Source: Gemella haemolysans | GTDB lineage: Bacteria; Bacillota; Bacilli; Staphylococcales; Gemellaceae | Length of the DNA: 64,000 bases | Assembly (NCBI RefSeq): GCF_012273215.1 | Contig: NZ_CP050965.1 | Coordinates: forward strand, 186,001 to 250,000 | Reading direction: 5' to 3' | Shown: positions 9,232 to 17,265 of the stretch, in pieces | Layout: every line of letters starts with the position of its first letter | Numbering within the stretch: the stretch's first letter is position 1 | Program-made: the position numbers and the translations under genes | The notes under the pieces: generated by a model | Database searches by the model: none | The model's input: the letters and a program-made list of their open reading frames with translations, nothing else | Told to the model about the DNA's origin: nothing

Positions 9232-10020
9232 ATGATTAAGTATAAAACTTATGTTTTGAAAAGAATGAATATACCTTTTACTATTTCTTTAGTAAATAAT
9301 AAATTTGATGAAACTTTAGTTGTAGCGTTGGATCAAATTATTGATGAGATTGATAAATATTTAAAAAATGTAGAAGAAAAATTTTCACCGTTTCTTTCGA
9401 ATAGCCTAGTTAGTAAACATACAGATATAGGTGAAGTTTTACAAGAAAATTTTTTTGATTTAGAATATCAAGAAGTTTATAGCCGTTCAATTTTTGCAAA
9501 GAAAGAAACTAAAGGATTATTTGATCCGTTTTTTGAAGGAAAATATAATCCGACAGGATTTGTTAAAGGTTGGGCTATAGAAAATACTTTTACAAAATAT
9601 ATAAAGCCACTAATTGATAATAATATTATAGAAGCTGGTGCAATTAATGGAGCTGGGGATATGCAAGTAGGTACTAGTTCTGATAGTGATTTTTCTTGGC
9701 AGATAGGAATAGAAAATCCTGAGGATAGAGAAAAAATAATAGCCAGATACAGCATAAAAAATGGAGCTGTGGCAACCTCGGGGATTAGTAAAAAAGGTCA
9801 GCATATTAAAACTGAAAATAAGCTTGAACATATTCAAGTTACAGTAGTTGGAAAATATTTATCGGATGTCGATGTATTGGCAACAGTAGGTGTTGCTACT
9901 GATGAAAATACTTGGCGTGAAATTGTAGAAAAAAATAAGTTATCTGGAATTTTATTAACAAAAGAAGGAATTAAAAGAGTTTTAGAGGAAGGAAAAATAA
10001 TAGATGTTGAGAGAACATAA
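9232..10020 (+). CDS. apbE: FAD:protein FMN transferase (ApbE family)
   Basis: Transfers FMN from FAD onto Ser/Thr of FMN_bind proteins. The 262 residues show ApbE landmarks: FDPFFEGKYNPTGFVKGWA (family NPTG/KGWA region), GAINGAGDMQVG (nucleotide/metal loop), WQIGIENP, and AVATSGISK. It begins one base after the preceding stop. It starts directly at the domain (MIKYKTYVLKRMNIPFTISL) with no signal peptide or lipobox, although known Gram-positive ApbE proteins that modify exported targets are usually lipoproteins. Either modification happens before export or the family has a cytosolic form. Its neighbour is the obvious substrate. The 3' end overlaps the next gene by 17 bp. Confidence 0.85.
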   Translation: MIKYKTYVLKRMNIPFTISLVNNKFDETLVVALDQIIDEIDKYLKNVEEKFSPFLSNSLVSKHTDIGEVLQENFFDLEYQEVYSRSIFAKKETKGLFDPFFEGKYNPTGFVKGWAIENTFTKYIKPLIDNNIIEAGAINGAGDMQVGTSSDSDFSWQIGIENPEDREKIIARYSIKNGAVATSGISKKGQHIKTENKLEHIQVTVVGKYLSDVDVLATVGVATDENTWREIVEKNKLSGILLTKEGIKRVLEEGKIIDVERT

Positions 10021-11287
10021 ATTCATATTTAATATGATTTGGTTAATAGTATTATTAACGATACCATTACCATTGATAATAACAGTAGGAAATGGTTTAC
10101 CTGAAGTGTATGGAAGCAGAGTATTAGCGATTAATTTAGGAGTATTTGCATATTCATGGATGCTTTCAGCAATATTTCTGTCAACTCAACCTAAATGGTT
10201 AGATAGAATAATAGGTTTACCTGACATGTATATAATTCATGGAGTAACAGCTATTTTTGCTGTAATCTTTATGCATTTACACGATCAACTTTTAAAATCG
10301 TCAGGACTTATAAAATTCACTGGTGAATGGTCAATGAACATATTTATCGCAATAGTTGCGTATTCTCTTGTTTTTATGGCAGGTTGGTTAACTTCAAGGA
10401 TTAGTATTTTGATGAAAATAAAGAAAGTATTAGAAAAAATATTTAAACATGAATTATCTATGTGGATACATAGGTTTAATTTAGTAGCTGCGGTACTTGC
10501 ATTTTTACATGTACTTCTGATTCCTTATATTAGAAGTATAGTTCCATTTACAGTATTAGTTATTTTATACACTGTTATAGTGTTTGGAGCATATGGGTAC
10601 TATGCGTACAACAAATACTTAAATATTCAAGTTGGTATTTTAAAAAATGTGAGAAAAGTTGATAATAATATTACTGAATTAACAATAACTACTAGTAAAT
10701 CAGTATTAAGAAAAATAGAAGCAGGAGATTTTGCATTTATATCTTTTCCTAATGTAAGAGGAATGAAAGAACCTCATCCATTTTCTATTTTAAATATTCC
10801 AGAACGTGATGGGTATGTTCAAATGTCGATAGAAGGAGTAGGAGATTTCACTAAAAATCTGTCTAACTTAGAAGTAGGAGAAAAAGTTAATTTAACTAGA
10901 GGGTATGGAGTTCTAAGTTCAATGATAGAAAAATCTGATAAGAATGAAAAATTTGTTCTTATTGGAGGAGGAATTGGGGTTGTACCTTTACTTGGATTAG
11001 CTGATAAGTTTGATGATAAAGATATTACATTTTTATATACTGCGAAAGAAGATAAGAAATTATTATATCAAGAAAAATTTGAATTGTGGAATGAAAGAAG
11101 TAATTTTAAATCATATTGTCAAAATGGGAGATTTACTTCTGAACAATTAAGTGATTATTTACCAATCGGTGATGAATATAATTATATTATTGCAGGCCCA
11201 ATGGTGATGAATATTTCATATGAAAAACTATTAAAAGAAAAAGGGATAAATAAAAATAGAATATTCTATGAAGGATTTAATTTCTAA
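10004..11287 (+). CDS. Ferric-reductase-like membrane flavocytochrome (FAD/NAD(P) reductase)
   Basis: A 427-residue membrane oxidoreductase. About residues 1-205 form a six-helix ferric-reductase-like domain with candidate heme ligands in IIHGV, FMHLHDQ, WIHRFN and FLHVLL. About residues 210-310 are an FAD-binding domain (EPHPFSILN), and about 320-427 are an NAD(P)-binding domain (FVLIGGGIGVVPLLG, IIAGPMVMN). It would pass electrons from cytosolic NAD(P)H through FAD and heme to the outer face, where the flavinylated FMN_bind protein of the same operon can receive them. The start ATG overlaps the apbE end by 17 bp, indicating coupled translation. The final electron acceptor is unknown. Confidence 0.85.
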   Translation: MLREHKFIFNMIWLIVLLTIPLPLIITVGNGLPEVYGSRVLAINLGVFAYSWMLSAIFLSTQPKWLDRIIGLPDMYIIHGVTAIFAVIFMHLHDQLLKSSGLIKFTGEWSMNIFIAIVAYSLVFMAGWLTSRISILMKIKKVLEKIFKHELSMWIHRFNLVAAVLAFLHVLLIPYIRSIVPFTVLVILYTVIVFGAYGYYAYNKYLNIQVGILKNVRKVDNNITELTITTSKSVLRKIEAGDFAFISFPNVRGMKEPHPFSILNIPERDGYVQMSIEGVGDFTKNLSNLEVGEKVNLTRGYGVLSSMIEKSDKNEKFVLIGGGIGVVPLLGLADKFDDKDITFLYTAKEDKKLLYQEKFELWNERSNFKSYCQNGRFTSEQLSDYLPIGDEYNYIIAGPMVMNISYEKLLKEKGINKNRIFYEGFNF

Positions 11288-11297
11288 CTTAAAGATT

Positions 11298-11347
11298 AAA
11301 AAGGTTGTGTGGGTATAGTTAGCCGTATAACCTTTTTATTTATTATG
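11298..11347 (+). terminator. Terminator of flavin electron-transfer operon
   Basis: Stem AAAAAGGTT (11298-11306) / AACCTTTTT (11339-11347) around a 32-base loop, followed by an AT-rich tail. Confidence 0.65.
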
Positions 11348-11421
11348 TAATCGTATAGTCTAAAATGAATTATGATGTTATAATAATCAATGATACAACA
11401 TCGTAAGAAAGTAGGATAAAC

Positions 11422-12093
11422 TTGAAAAAAATTGCAATTATATTAATAAGAAAAAGTTCAAAGGGTCTAGTAGATAAAAATATAAAGCTATTTTGTGGAA
11501 GTCCATTATGTTTTCATACTATAGATGTGGCATTAGAAAGTGGCAAATTTGATGAAGTATGGATATCTTCTGATTCAGAAGAATATTTAGATATTTGTAA
11601 AGAAGAATATGGTGAGAAATGTATTTATAAGATTCGTGATAAAATGTTTCACTAGATTCTTCAACGACATTTGATACATTAAATTACTTATTTAAAGACA
11701 TACAAGAAAATTTTATATTTATGAATTTGCAAGTCACATCAGCGATAAGAAAGAAAGAGCATATACTAGATGCTTTTGATTCATTTGTAGACTGTGATCA
11801 TTTAGTGTCATTTAGCAATTATAGATTAAATAAAAGTTTATTTATGGATGAAAATGATGGATATTTGATACCTTCAAGGCGTGGTGGTGACTATAGAAGA
11901 CAGGATGAACCAATTAATATTTATCCAAATGGTTCAATATGGCTATCTACAAAAGATAATTATCTAAGGGATAAAACTTTTTATTCAAAAAAAAACAAAA
12001 ATCTTTAAAATGGAAAAAATATATAGTTATGATATTGATGATGAGTTAGATTTTTTCATCTGTGAGAGTACATATAAGAAAATTATGAATTAA
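11422..12093 (+). pseudogene. CMP-sialic acid synthetase-like gene, two frameshifts
   Basis: Three consecutive frames together give one NeuA-like cytidylyltransferase of about 220 residues. Frame 1 starts at TTG 11422 (KKIAIILIRKSSKGLVDKNI, the nucleotide-binding N-terminus) and stops at 11655. Sequence then continues in another frame from about 11653 (LDSSTTFDTLNYLF, then NLQVTSAIRKKEHILDAFDS) and stops at 12008. A third frame continues through an A-rich run near 11990 and ends with TYKKIMN at 12091-12093. Each frame picks up where the other is lost, as expected for a once intact gene. Intact NeuA activates sialic acid with CTP. No other sialic acid gene is in the window. A sequencing error at the A-run is possible. 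Confidence 0.75.
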
Positions 12094-12097
12094 TAAT

Positions 12098-12137
12098 AAA
12101 AGAATCGTAAGAAATTTTTGTTTCTTACGATTCTTTT
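12098..12137. terminator. Bidirectional terminator between neuA-like pseudogene and PBP1A
   Basis: Stem AAAAGAATCGTAAGAAA / TTTCTTACGATTCTTTT with a short T-rich loop. It is T-rich on both strands, so it serves both converging genes. Confidence 0.85.
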
Positions 12138-12140
12138 GTT

Positions 12141-14324
12141 TTATCGTCTGCGATTATTTTGGGCAGCTCTAGTTGTGTTAGCAGACGCTCTTGAATTTGC
12201 TTGTGATGTAGCGCTAGAATTTGATGTACCTTGATTTGTAGTCGCTCTAGTAGCTGAGTTTGTTAGTGAATTAAATACTGATGTTAATGCAGAACGATTT
12301 TCACGTTGTTTTTGTGCGAGCGCTGCTTGATAAACAGCATCACGATCACTACCAGCATACATATAATCGGTTTCTTTATTTCTTTCTTTAGCGTATTCAA
12401 CACCGTTTTTCGACTCGATTCCTGCTGGTTTTTCAAATGCTGCAGGAACTTTATTATCGGAAGCTTTCTTCAGAACATTTGCCATTATAACTTGGGTTGT
12501 TTTTGCTTGTAGATAAGAAAGGGCTTTTGATGCTGAGTCGACTACATCAGCTCCTTGCCAAACAGCGACAGTATAGTCGGTTGTATAACCTATCATCCAA
12601 CTATCTTTAGTTGAATTTGCAACATCAATTCCGTAATTGTAATATGCATTGTCATCAAAGGTACTAGAACCAGATTTACCAGCCATGTCAAAGTTTGGTA
12701 TTTTACCATCAGGGGATGTTCCGTCTTCAGTTAAAACACCTTTCAAGACGTTTGTCATAAGATAAGCTGTCTCTTCTGACATTGCTTTTACAGGTTCGGA
12801 TTTAATGTTTACTAATTCTTTCCCATTTGCATTAAATACTTTTACAATAGTAGATGGTTTATTATAGTAACCTTTATTACCGAATGAAGCAAAGGCTCCG
12901 GCCATTTGTAAAGTTGAAACACCGTCAACGTTACCACCTATTGCTGTAGTCGGTTCATCTTTGGTAACAGGAATTCCGATTTTTTCAGCAAAATGTTTAA
13001 CTCTTTCATATCCAACAGATTCAAAAGCACGTACTGCTGGAATATTGTAAGACCAAGCTACTGCACGAGTCATAGGTACTGTTCCATGATAAATTCTATC
13101 CCAGTTTTGAATATAAAAATTAGTTCCAGCAATTTTATAAGGTGTATCAGAAAATGTTGTTTGTGGATCCCAACCATAATACTCTATACCAGGAGCATAG
13201 TCGATTAGAGGTTTAATTGAAGAACCGGGTTGTACACGTGCGTCTACTGCGAAGTTGTAACCACCAGCTTTATAATTTTTTCCTCCACCTATAGCTTCAA
13301 TAAGTCCTGACTTAGTATCAAGAACAGATATAGCTGCTTGAGAAGCGTGTGGTGTCATTGGGTAAGATTGATTATCTAACATATCTTGAACATACATTTG
13401 TAATTCGGGATTTAAGTTAGTATAAATTTTTAATCCCATAGATAATGGATCTTTAACATTTTCAAAGTTTTTATTTTCTTTTAATTCTTTTGTAATTTGA
13501 TCTATGTAAGCAGCAAACTTAGGATTATAAGTGTGTTGATTAGCTCTTTCTTCTTTTGTTTTGCTTACAATACCTTCAGTAATTGGTGTATTAACTGCAC
13601 TATTGTATTCATCTTCTGAGATTTTTCCATTACTTAAAAGTGCATATAATACAGTATCACGTCGTTCTTTAGCTTGTTCAGGATAATCGTAAGGATTATA
13701 TAATATTGGTTGTTGAGGCATACCAGTTAAAAGAGCAACTTGAGGTAAAGTTAGCTGATCTAATTCTTTATTATAGAAATATTTGGCAGCTGTTTTTACA
13801 CCGTATTGGCCATCAGAGTAATATATTTTATTCATGTACATTTCCAATATATCTTTTTTAGAGTATTTATTTTCTAATTTTAAAGATAAGTATGCTTCTT
13901 GAATTTTACGTTGTAACGATTTATCTGATGTAAGTAATGAATTTTTTACTACTTGTTGTGTAATTGTACTGGCACCTTGTTGAGCAGAATTAGAACGTAT
14001 GTTAACAAGAACTGCTTTGATAAGACGAATAGGATCAATCCCAAGGTGAGAATAAAATCTTGTATCCTCTGTTGAAAGAACCGCATCAGTTATATTTTTA
14101 GGAATATCTTCTAATGATACATATTCTCTTTTTTCAGCTCCAACAGTAGCAATTAAATTAAGATTTTTATCATAAATTTCCGATGATAAAGGATCTTGTA
14201 AGTTAGCCTGAGTAATATCAGGAACATCTCTTAATTCACGTGCAAACAGTATCATAACAACAAAGAATAATACTAAGCAGATAGAAAAAAAGATTGAACT
14301 TATATATTTAAACAAAGTTTTCAT
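12141..14324 (-). CDS. pbp1A: Class A penicillin-binding protein (PBP1A)
   Basis: Bifunctional peptidoglycan glycosyltransferase/transpeptidase anchored by one N-terminal membrane helix (about residues 9-30). The GT51 domain follows (about 50-230) with the catalytic region EDTRFYSHLGIDP and QGASTITQQVVKN. The transpeptidase domain has active-site SSIK at Ser368-Lys371, SYN as the second motif, and KSG in AGKSGSS where KTG is more usual. The 727 residues end in a Ser/Ala/Asn/Thr/Gln-rich low-complexity tail that is probably disordered. The gene starts six bases after the recU stop, reproducing the recU-ponA pair conserved in Firmicutes that links wall growth and chromosome processing. Confidence 0.93.
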   Translation of the reverse strand: MKTLFKYISSIFFSICLVLFFVVMILFARELRDVPDITQANLQDPLSSEIYDKNLNLIATVGAEKREYVSLEDIPKNITDAVLSTEDTRFYSHLGIDPIRLIKAVLVNIRSNSAQQGASTITQQVVKNSLLTSDKSLQRKIQEAYLSLKLENKYSKKDILEMYMNKIYYSDGQYGVKTAAKYFYNKELDQLTLPQVALLTGMPQQPILYNPYDYPEQAKERRDTVLYALLSNGKISEDEYNSAVNTPITEGIVSKTKEERANQHTYNPKFAAYIDQITKELKENKNFENVKDPLSMGLKIYTNLNPELQMYVQDMLDNQSYPMTPHASQAAISVLDTKSGLIEAIGGGKNYKAGGYNFAVDARVQPGSSIKPLIDYAPGIEYYGWDPQTTFSDTPYKIAGTNFYIQNWDRIYHGTVPMTRAVAWSYNIPAVRAFESVGYERVKHFAEKIGIPVTKDEPTTAIGGNVDGVSTLQMAGAFASFGNKGYYNKPSTIVKVFNANGKELVNIKSEPVKAMSEETAYLMTNVLKGVLTEDGTSPDGKIPNFDMAGKSGSSTFDDNAYYNYGIDVANSTKDSWMIGYTTDYTVAVWQGADVVDSASKALSYLQAKTTQVIMANVLKKASDNKVPAAFEKPAGIESKNGVEYAKERNKETDYMYAGSDRDAVYQAALAQKQRENRSALTSVFNSLTNSATRATTNQGTSNSSATSQANSRASANTTRAAQNNRRR

Positions 14325-14330
14325 CTGTTA

Positions 14331-14906
14331 TTAAAACTCACTTTCATTATTTTTTATAATATTTAAATAATCTAATCTTATTTTATAGTTGAATGATAAT
14401 TCAAATGCCGATTTTTCAAATTCGCTAAGTTTAATAGATTTTCTTCCTCCGTTATTAGCTCGCTCATGAAAGAAAATAAAATTTTTAAATGGTAAAATAA
14501 AAGTTCTGTCTATTTTTTTAAAACGAACTATAATAAAAGTTATTCCACCGTGATTTAAAATTTTTTGCATATGTTCGATTTGATGATCATGGATATTATT
14601 TAGAGAAAACGAAGTGGCTGAATTAGTTTCTTTTGCCTCGAAATCAATATATTTTCCATTCCAAAGACCGTTGTAATCCGTAGTAGAAGGTGTTTTATAG
14701 AATGCTTTGGTAATCATAGCGCTAGATCTACTAGGATAATTAACTTCAACAATTTGAATAGGAATTGGCTTTTTATGAATTACGGCTATGTCATTATTTA
14801 AGTAATATTTATTCGCAAAATTTATATCCTCTTCAAGTTCCATACCTCGATTAGAATATTTAGTTTTTTGAATAAAATTACCTTTTTTATTAGGATAATT
14901 AAACAT
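14331..14906 (-). CDS. recU: Holliday junction resolvase RecU
   Basis: Cleaves four-way DNA junctions in recombination repair and chromosome segregation. I chose the ATG at 14906 because GGAGGG sits 5 bases before it; a longer frame starts inside that Shine-Dalgarno. The 191 residues include NRGMELEEDINFANKYY near the N-terminus, the nuclease core DYNGLWNGKYIDFEAKET with the Asp/Glu/Lys catalytic set, and HQIEHMQKILNHGGITFIIV. Length and motifs match RecU of Firmicutes. It is the first gene of a recU-pbp1A operon on the minus strand. Confidence 0.93.
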   Translation of the reverse strand: MFNYPNKKGNFIQKTKYSNRGMELEEDINFANKYYLNNDIAVIHKKPIPIQIVEVNYPSRSSAMITKAFYKTPSTTDYNGLWNGKYIDFEAKETNSATSFSLNNIHDHQIEHMQKILNHGGITFIIVRFKKIDRTFILPFKNFIFFHERANNGGRKSIKLSEFEKSAFELSFNYKIRLDYLNIIKNNESEF

Positions 14907-15248
14907 ATATCCCTCCATAAATAATTATCTTATTAATTATACTATATTATCGAAAAAAATTAAATTAGTAACAACTAAAAATATGATATTTTTGAAAAAT
15001 ATTAAAAAATAAATAACACAAGATAAAGATTAAGAAGTGTTGATAAATTAGTAATAATGAAAATCGCTATTAGTATGATAAAAAAAGATATATAACAGTA
15101 TTAAATTTAGGAGAATGTGTTTAATAAAAAATTACAATAGAAAGTGAGAGCAACATTGATTATAGTTTTAAATGTAATATTTAAAATTTAATAACAATAA
15201 ATTGCAGGTGAGTAATACAGTAATATATTTATAAAAAAGTGAATATTT
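14907..15248. other. AT-rich intergenic region between recU and proS
   Basis: About 340 bp of very AT-rich sequence between divergent genes. I found no convincing gene, no T-box signature (no GGTGG-NACC box) and no strong terminator. The recU promoter must lie at its left end and the proS promoter at its right end. Confidence 0.5.
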
Positions 15249-15279
15249 TTGAAAAAAAGTATAAGATTTGTGATATAAT
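15249..15279 (+). promoter_or_regulatory. Candidate proS promoter
   Basis: TTGAAA at 15249-15254 and TATAAT at 15274-15279 with a 19-bp spacer; TG one base before the -10 makes an extended -10. It lies 35 bp upstream of the proS start. Confidence 0.55.
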
Positions 15280-15313
15280 ATAGGTAATTTTAAAAATGAG
15301 AGGTGGTATTGTT

Positions 15314-17014
15314 ATGAGACAATCAAGAACATTTATTCCAACAACTAGAGAAGTACCATCCTCTGCAGAAGCAACAAGTCACAAGTTGCTTATTAAAGCG
15401 GGGATGGTGAAGCAGGTATCTGCAGGAGTTTACACTCATCTTCCCTTAGCTACAAGAGTAATTCAAAAAATTGAAAAAGTTATAAGAGAAGAACATGAAA
15501 AAATTGGTGCTGTAGAATTATTAATGCCAATTTTACAATCAGATGAATATTGGAAAAAATCTGGTCGTTGGAACAAAATGGGAGACGAGTTAATTCGTGT
15601 TACAGATAGAAAAAATGCTGGGTATGCATTAAGTCCAACGGCTGAAGAAATTATATGTCAAACAGTTAGTAATATGGTAACTTCATATAAACAACTTCCA
15701 GTAAACTTATACCAAATTCAAACTAAATTCCGTGATGAAATTCGTCCACGTTTAGGTTTATTACGTTGTAAAGAGTTCATCATGAAAGATGGTTATTCTT
15801 TCCACGATACTCCAGAATCTTTAAGAGAAACTTATAAAGATTATTATCAAGCATATAGTAATATTTTTGATAGATTTGAACTTAAATATCGTGCGGTAAA
15901 AGCTGACTCTGGAAATATTGGAGGAAGTTATACTCATGAGTTCCAAGCTTTAGCAGAAGTTGGGGAAGATACTATTGCATATACTGAAGAGAGTGATTAC
16001 GCAGCAAATATTGAAACCGCAGCAGTAGTTGAACAAAACTACACTATGCCAACTGGTTTTGAGAAAAAAGAGCGTAGTTTATTAGAAACTCCAAATCAAC
16101 AAACTATTGATGATATCGCTGCATACTGTGGTGTTGATGTGAATCGTGCGATGAAAGCATTAGCTTTAAAAGCGGATGGAGAATTCTATTTAGTTCTTAT
16201 GCGTGGTAACGATCAACTTAACGATATTAAATTCATGAAAGCTACAGGAACTTCTGAAGTAGAAATGGCAACTGAGCAAGAAATTGAAGAAGTTATGGGT
16301 GGAGTAGTAGGTTACATGGGACCATTTGGCATTAAAAACTGCAAAGTAATCGGTGATAATGCTATTAAATACATGTACAACCACAGCTGTGGAGCTAACA
16401 AAAAAGGATTCCACTATATTAACGTAAATCCAGGAGATTATGAGATTGATGCTCACTATGATCTTCGTATGATTGAAGAAGGAGACTTAGCTGAAGACTT
16501 ATCAGGACCAATTAAATTTGCTAAAGGTATCGAGGTAGGACAAGTGTTCGAACTTGGTAAAGGATATTCAGAATCTATGGATATTACTTACTTAGATGCT
16601 AATGGTCGTGCAAATCACTTCTATATGGGTTGTTATGGAATTGGGGTAACTCGTGTTATTTCAGCAATCATTGAACAACACAGTGATGACAAAGGAATTA
16701 TCTGGCCTAAAGAAGTAGCTCCATATCAAGTTCACTTAGTGTGTGTAGATGTTAAGAAAGAAGAACAAGTAAAACTTAGTGAAGAATTATACGCTCAATT
16801 AACTGCAGCTGGTTATGAAGTTCTTTATGACGACAGAGCAGAACGTGCTGGAGTTAAATTTAACGATGCGGACTTAATCGGTATTCCATTACAAGTAGTT
16901 GTAGGTAAAAAAGCTGGTGAAGGAATCGTAGAAGTTAAAGAAAGAAAAACTTTAGAAAAAGTTGATACAGAAGTTGCTGATGTATTAGCTAAAGTAGAAG
17001 CATTCTACAAATAA
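15314..17014 (+). CDS. proS: Prolyl-tRNA synthetase
   Basis: Charges tRNA-Pro with proline; cytosolic class II synthetase. I place the start at 15314 because GAGGTGG at 15299-15305 is the ribosome site; an upstream in-frame ATG at 15296 overlaps it. The 566 residues have the class II motifs (YTHLPLATRVIQKIEKVIREE, then FRDEIRPRLGLLRCKEFIMKD as motif 2, and GCYGIGVTR as motif 3). The insertion at about 225-390 (IDDIAAYCGVDVNRAMKALALK) is the INS editing domain of bacterial-type ProRS, which clears mischarged Ala-tRNA-Pro. In many Firmicutes it lies with rseP and polC; here polC follows but rseP is absent. Confidence 0.96.
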   Translation: MRQSRTFIPTTREVPSSAEATSHKLLIKAGMVKQVSAGVYTHLPLATRVIQKIEKVIREEHEKIGAVELLMPILQSDEYWKKSGRWNKMGDELIRVTDRKNAGYALSPTAEEIICQTVSNMVTSYKQLPVNLYQIQTKFRDEIRPRLGLLRCKEFIMKDGYSFHDTPESLRETYKDYYQAYSNIFDRFELKYRAVKADSGNIGGSYTHEFQALAEVGEDTIAYTEESDYAANIETAAVVEQNYTMPTGFEKKERSLLETPNQQTIDDIAAYCGVDVNRAMKALALKADGEFYLVLMRGNDQLNDIKFMKATGTSEVEMATEQEIEEVMGGVVGYMGPFGIKNCKVIGDNAIKYMYNHSCGANKKGFHYINVNPGDYEIDAHYDLRMIEEGDLAEDLSGPIKFAKGIEVGQVFELGKGYSESMDITYLDANGRANHFYMGCYGIGVTRVISAIIEQHSDDKGIIWPKEVAPYQVHLVCVDVKKEEQVKLSEELYAQLTAAGYEVLYDDRAERAGVKFNDADLIGIPLQVVVGKKAGEGIVEVKERKTLEKVDTEVADVLAKVEAFYK

Positions 17015-17034
17015 TAAGAAAAAGTTAAAATAAT

Positions 17035-17096
17035 AAATACCAATTAAAAATAAATAGTTAATAGAAAATAACCATTTGTTTTTAGTTGGTATTTTT
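17035..17096 (+). terminator. Terminator after proS
   Basis: Long stem AAATACCAATTAAAAA / TTTTTAGTTGGTATTT with one G-U pair and a loop of about 30 bases, then a T-run. Confidence 0.7.
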
Positions 17097-17265
17097 AGTA
17101 TAATTTAAATAAGTGTAAAATTATATTGTGTTGATAATTTATAATAATGTATTATTGAAAAGCTAGTTCATTTTGTTAAATTAGTAATAAAATGAATGGA
17201 TTTTTTTCGTTTAGTCGATAATTATTATAAAAATTTGTCGATTTAGTAAAACTATAGGAGGAAGC

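Noticed and set aside
14940..15300. Possible T-box or ribosomal leader upstream of proS
   Set aside because: No GGTGG-NACC box, specifier context or terminator hairpin could be found; only a simple promoter is visible.
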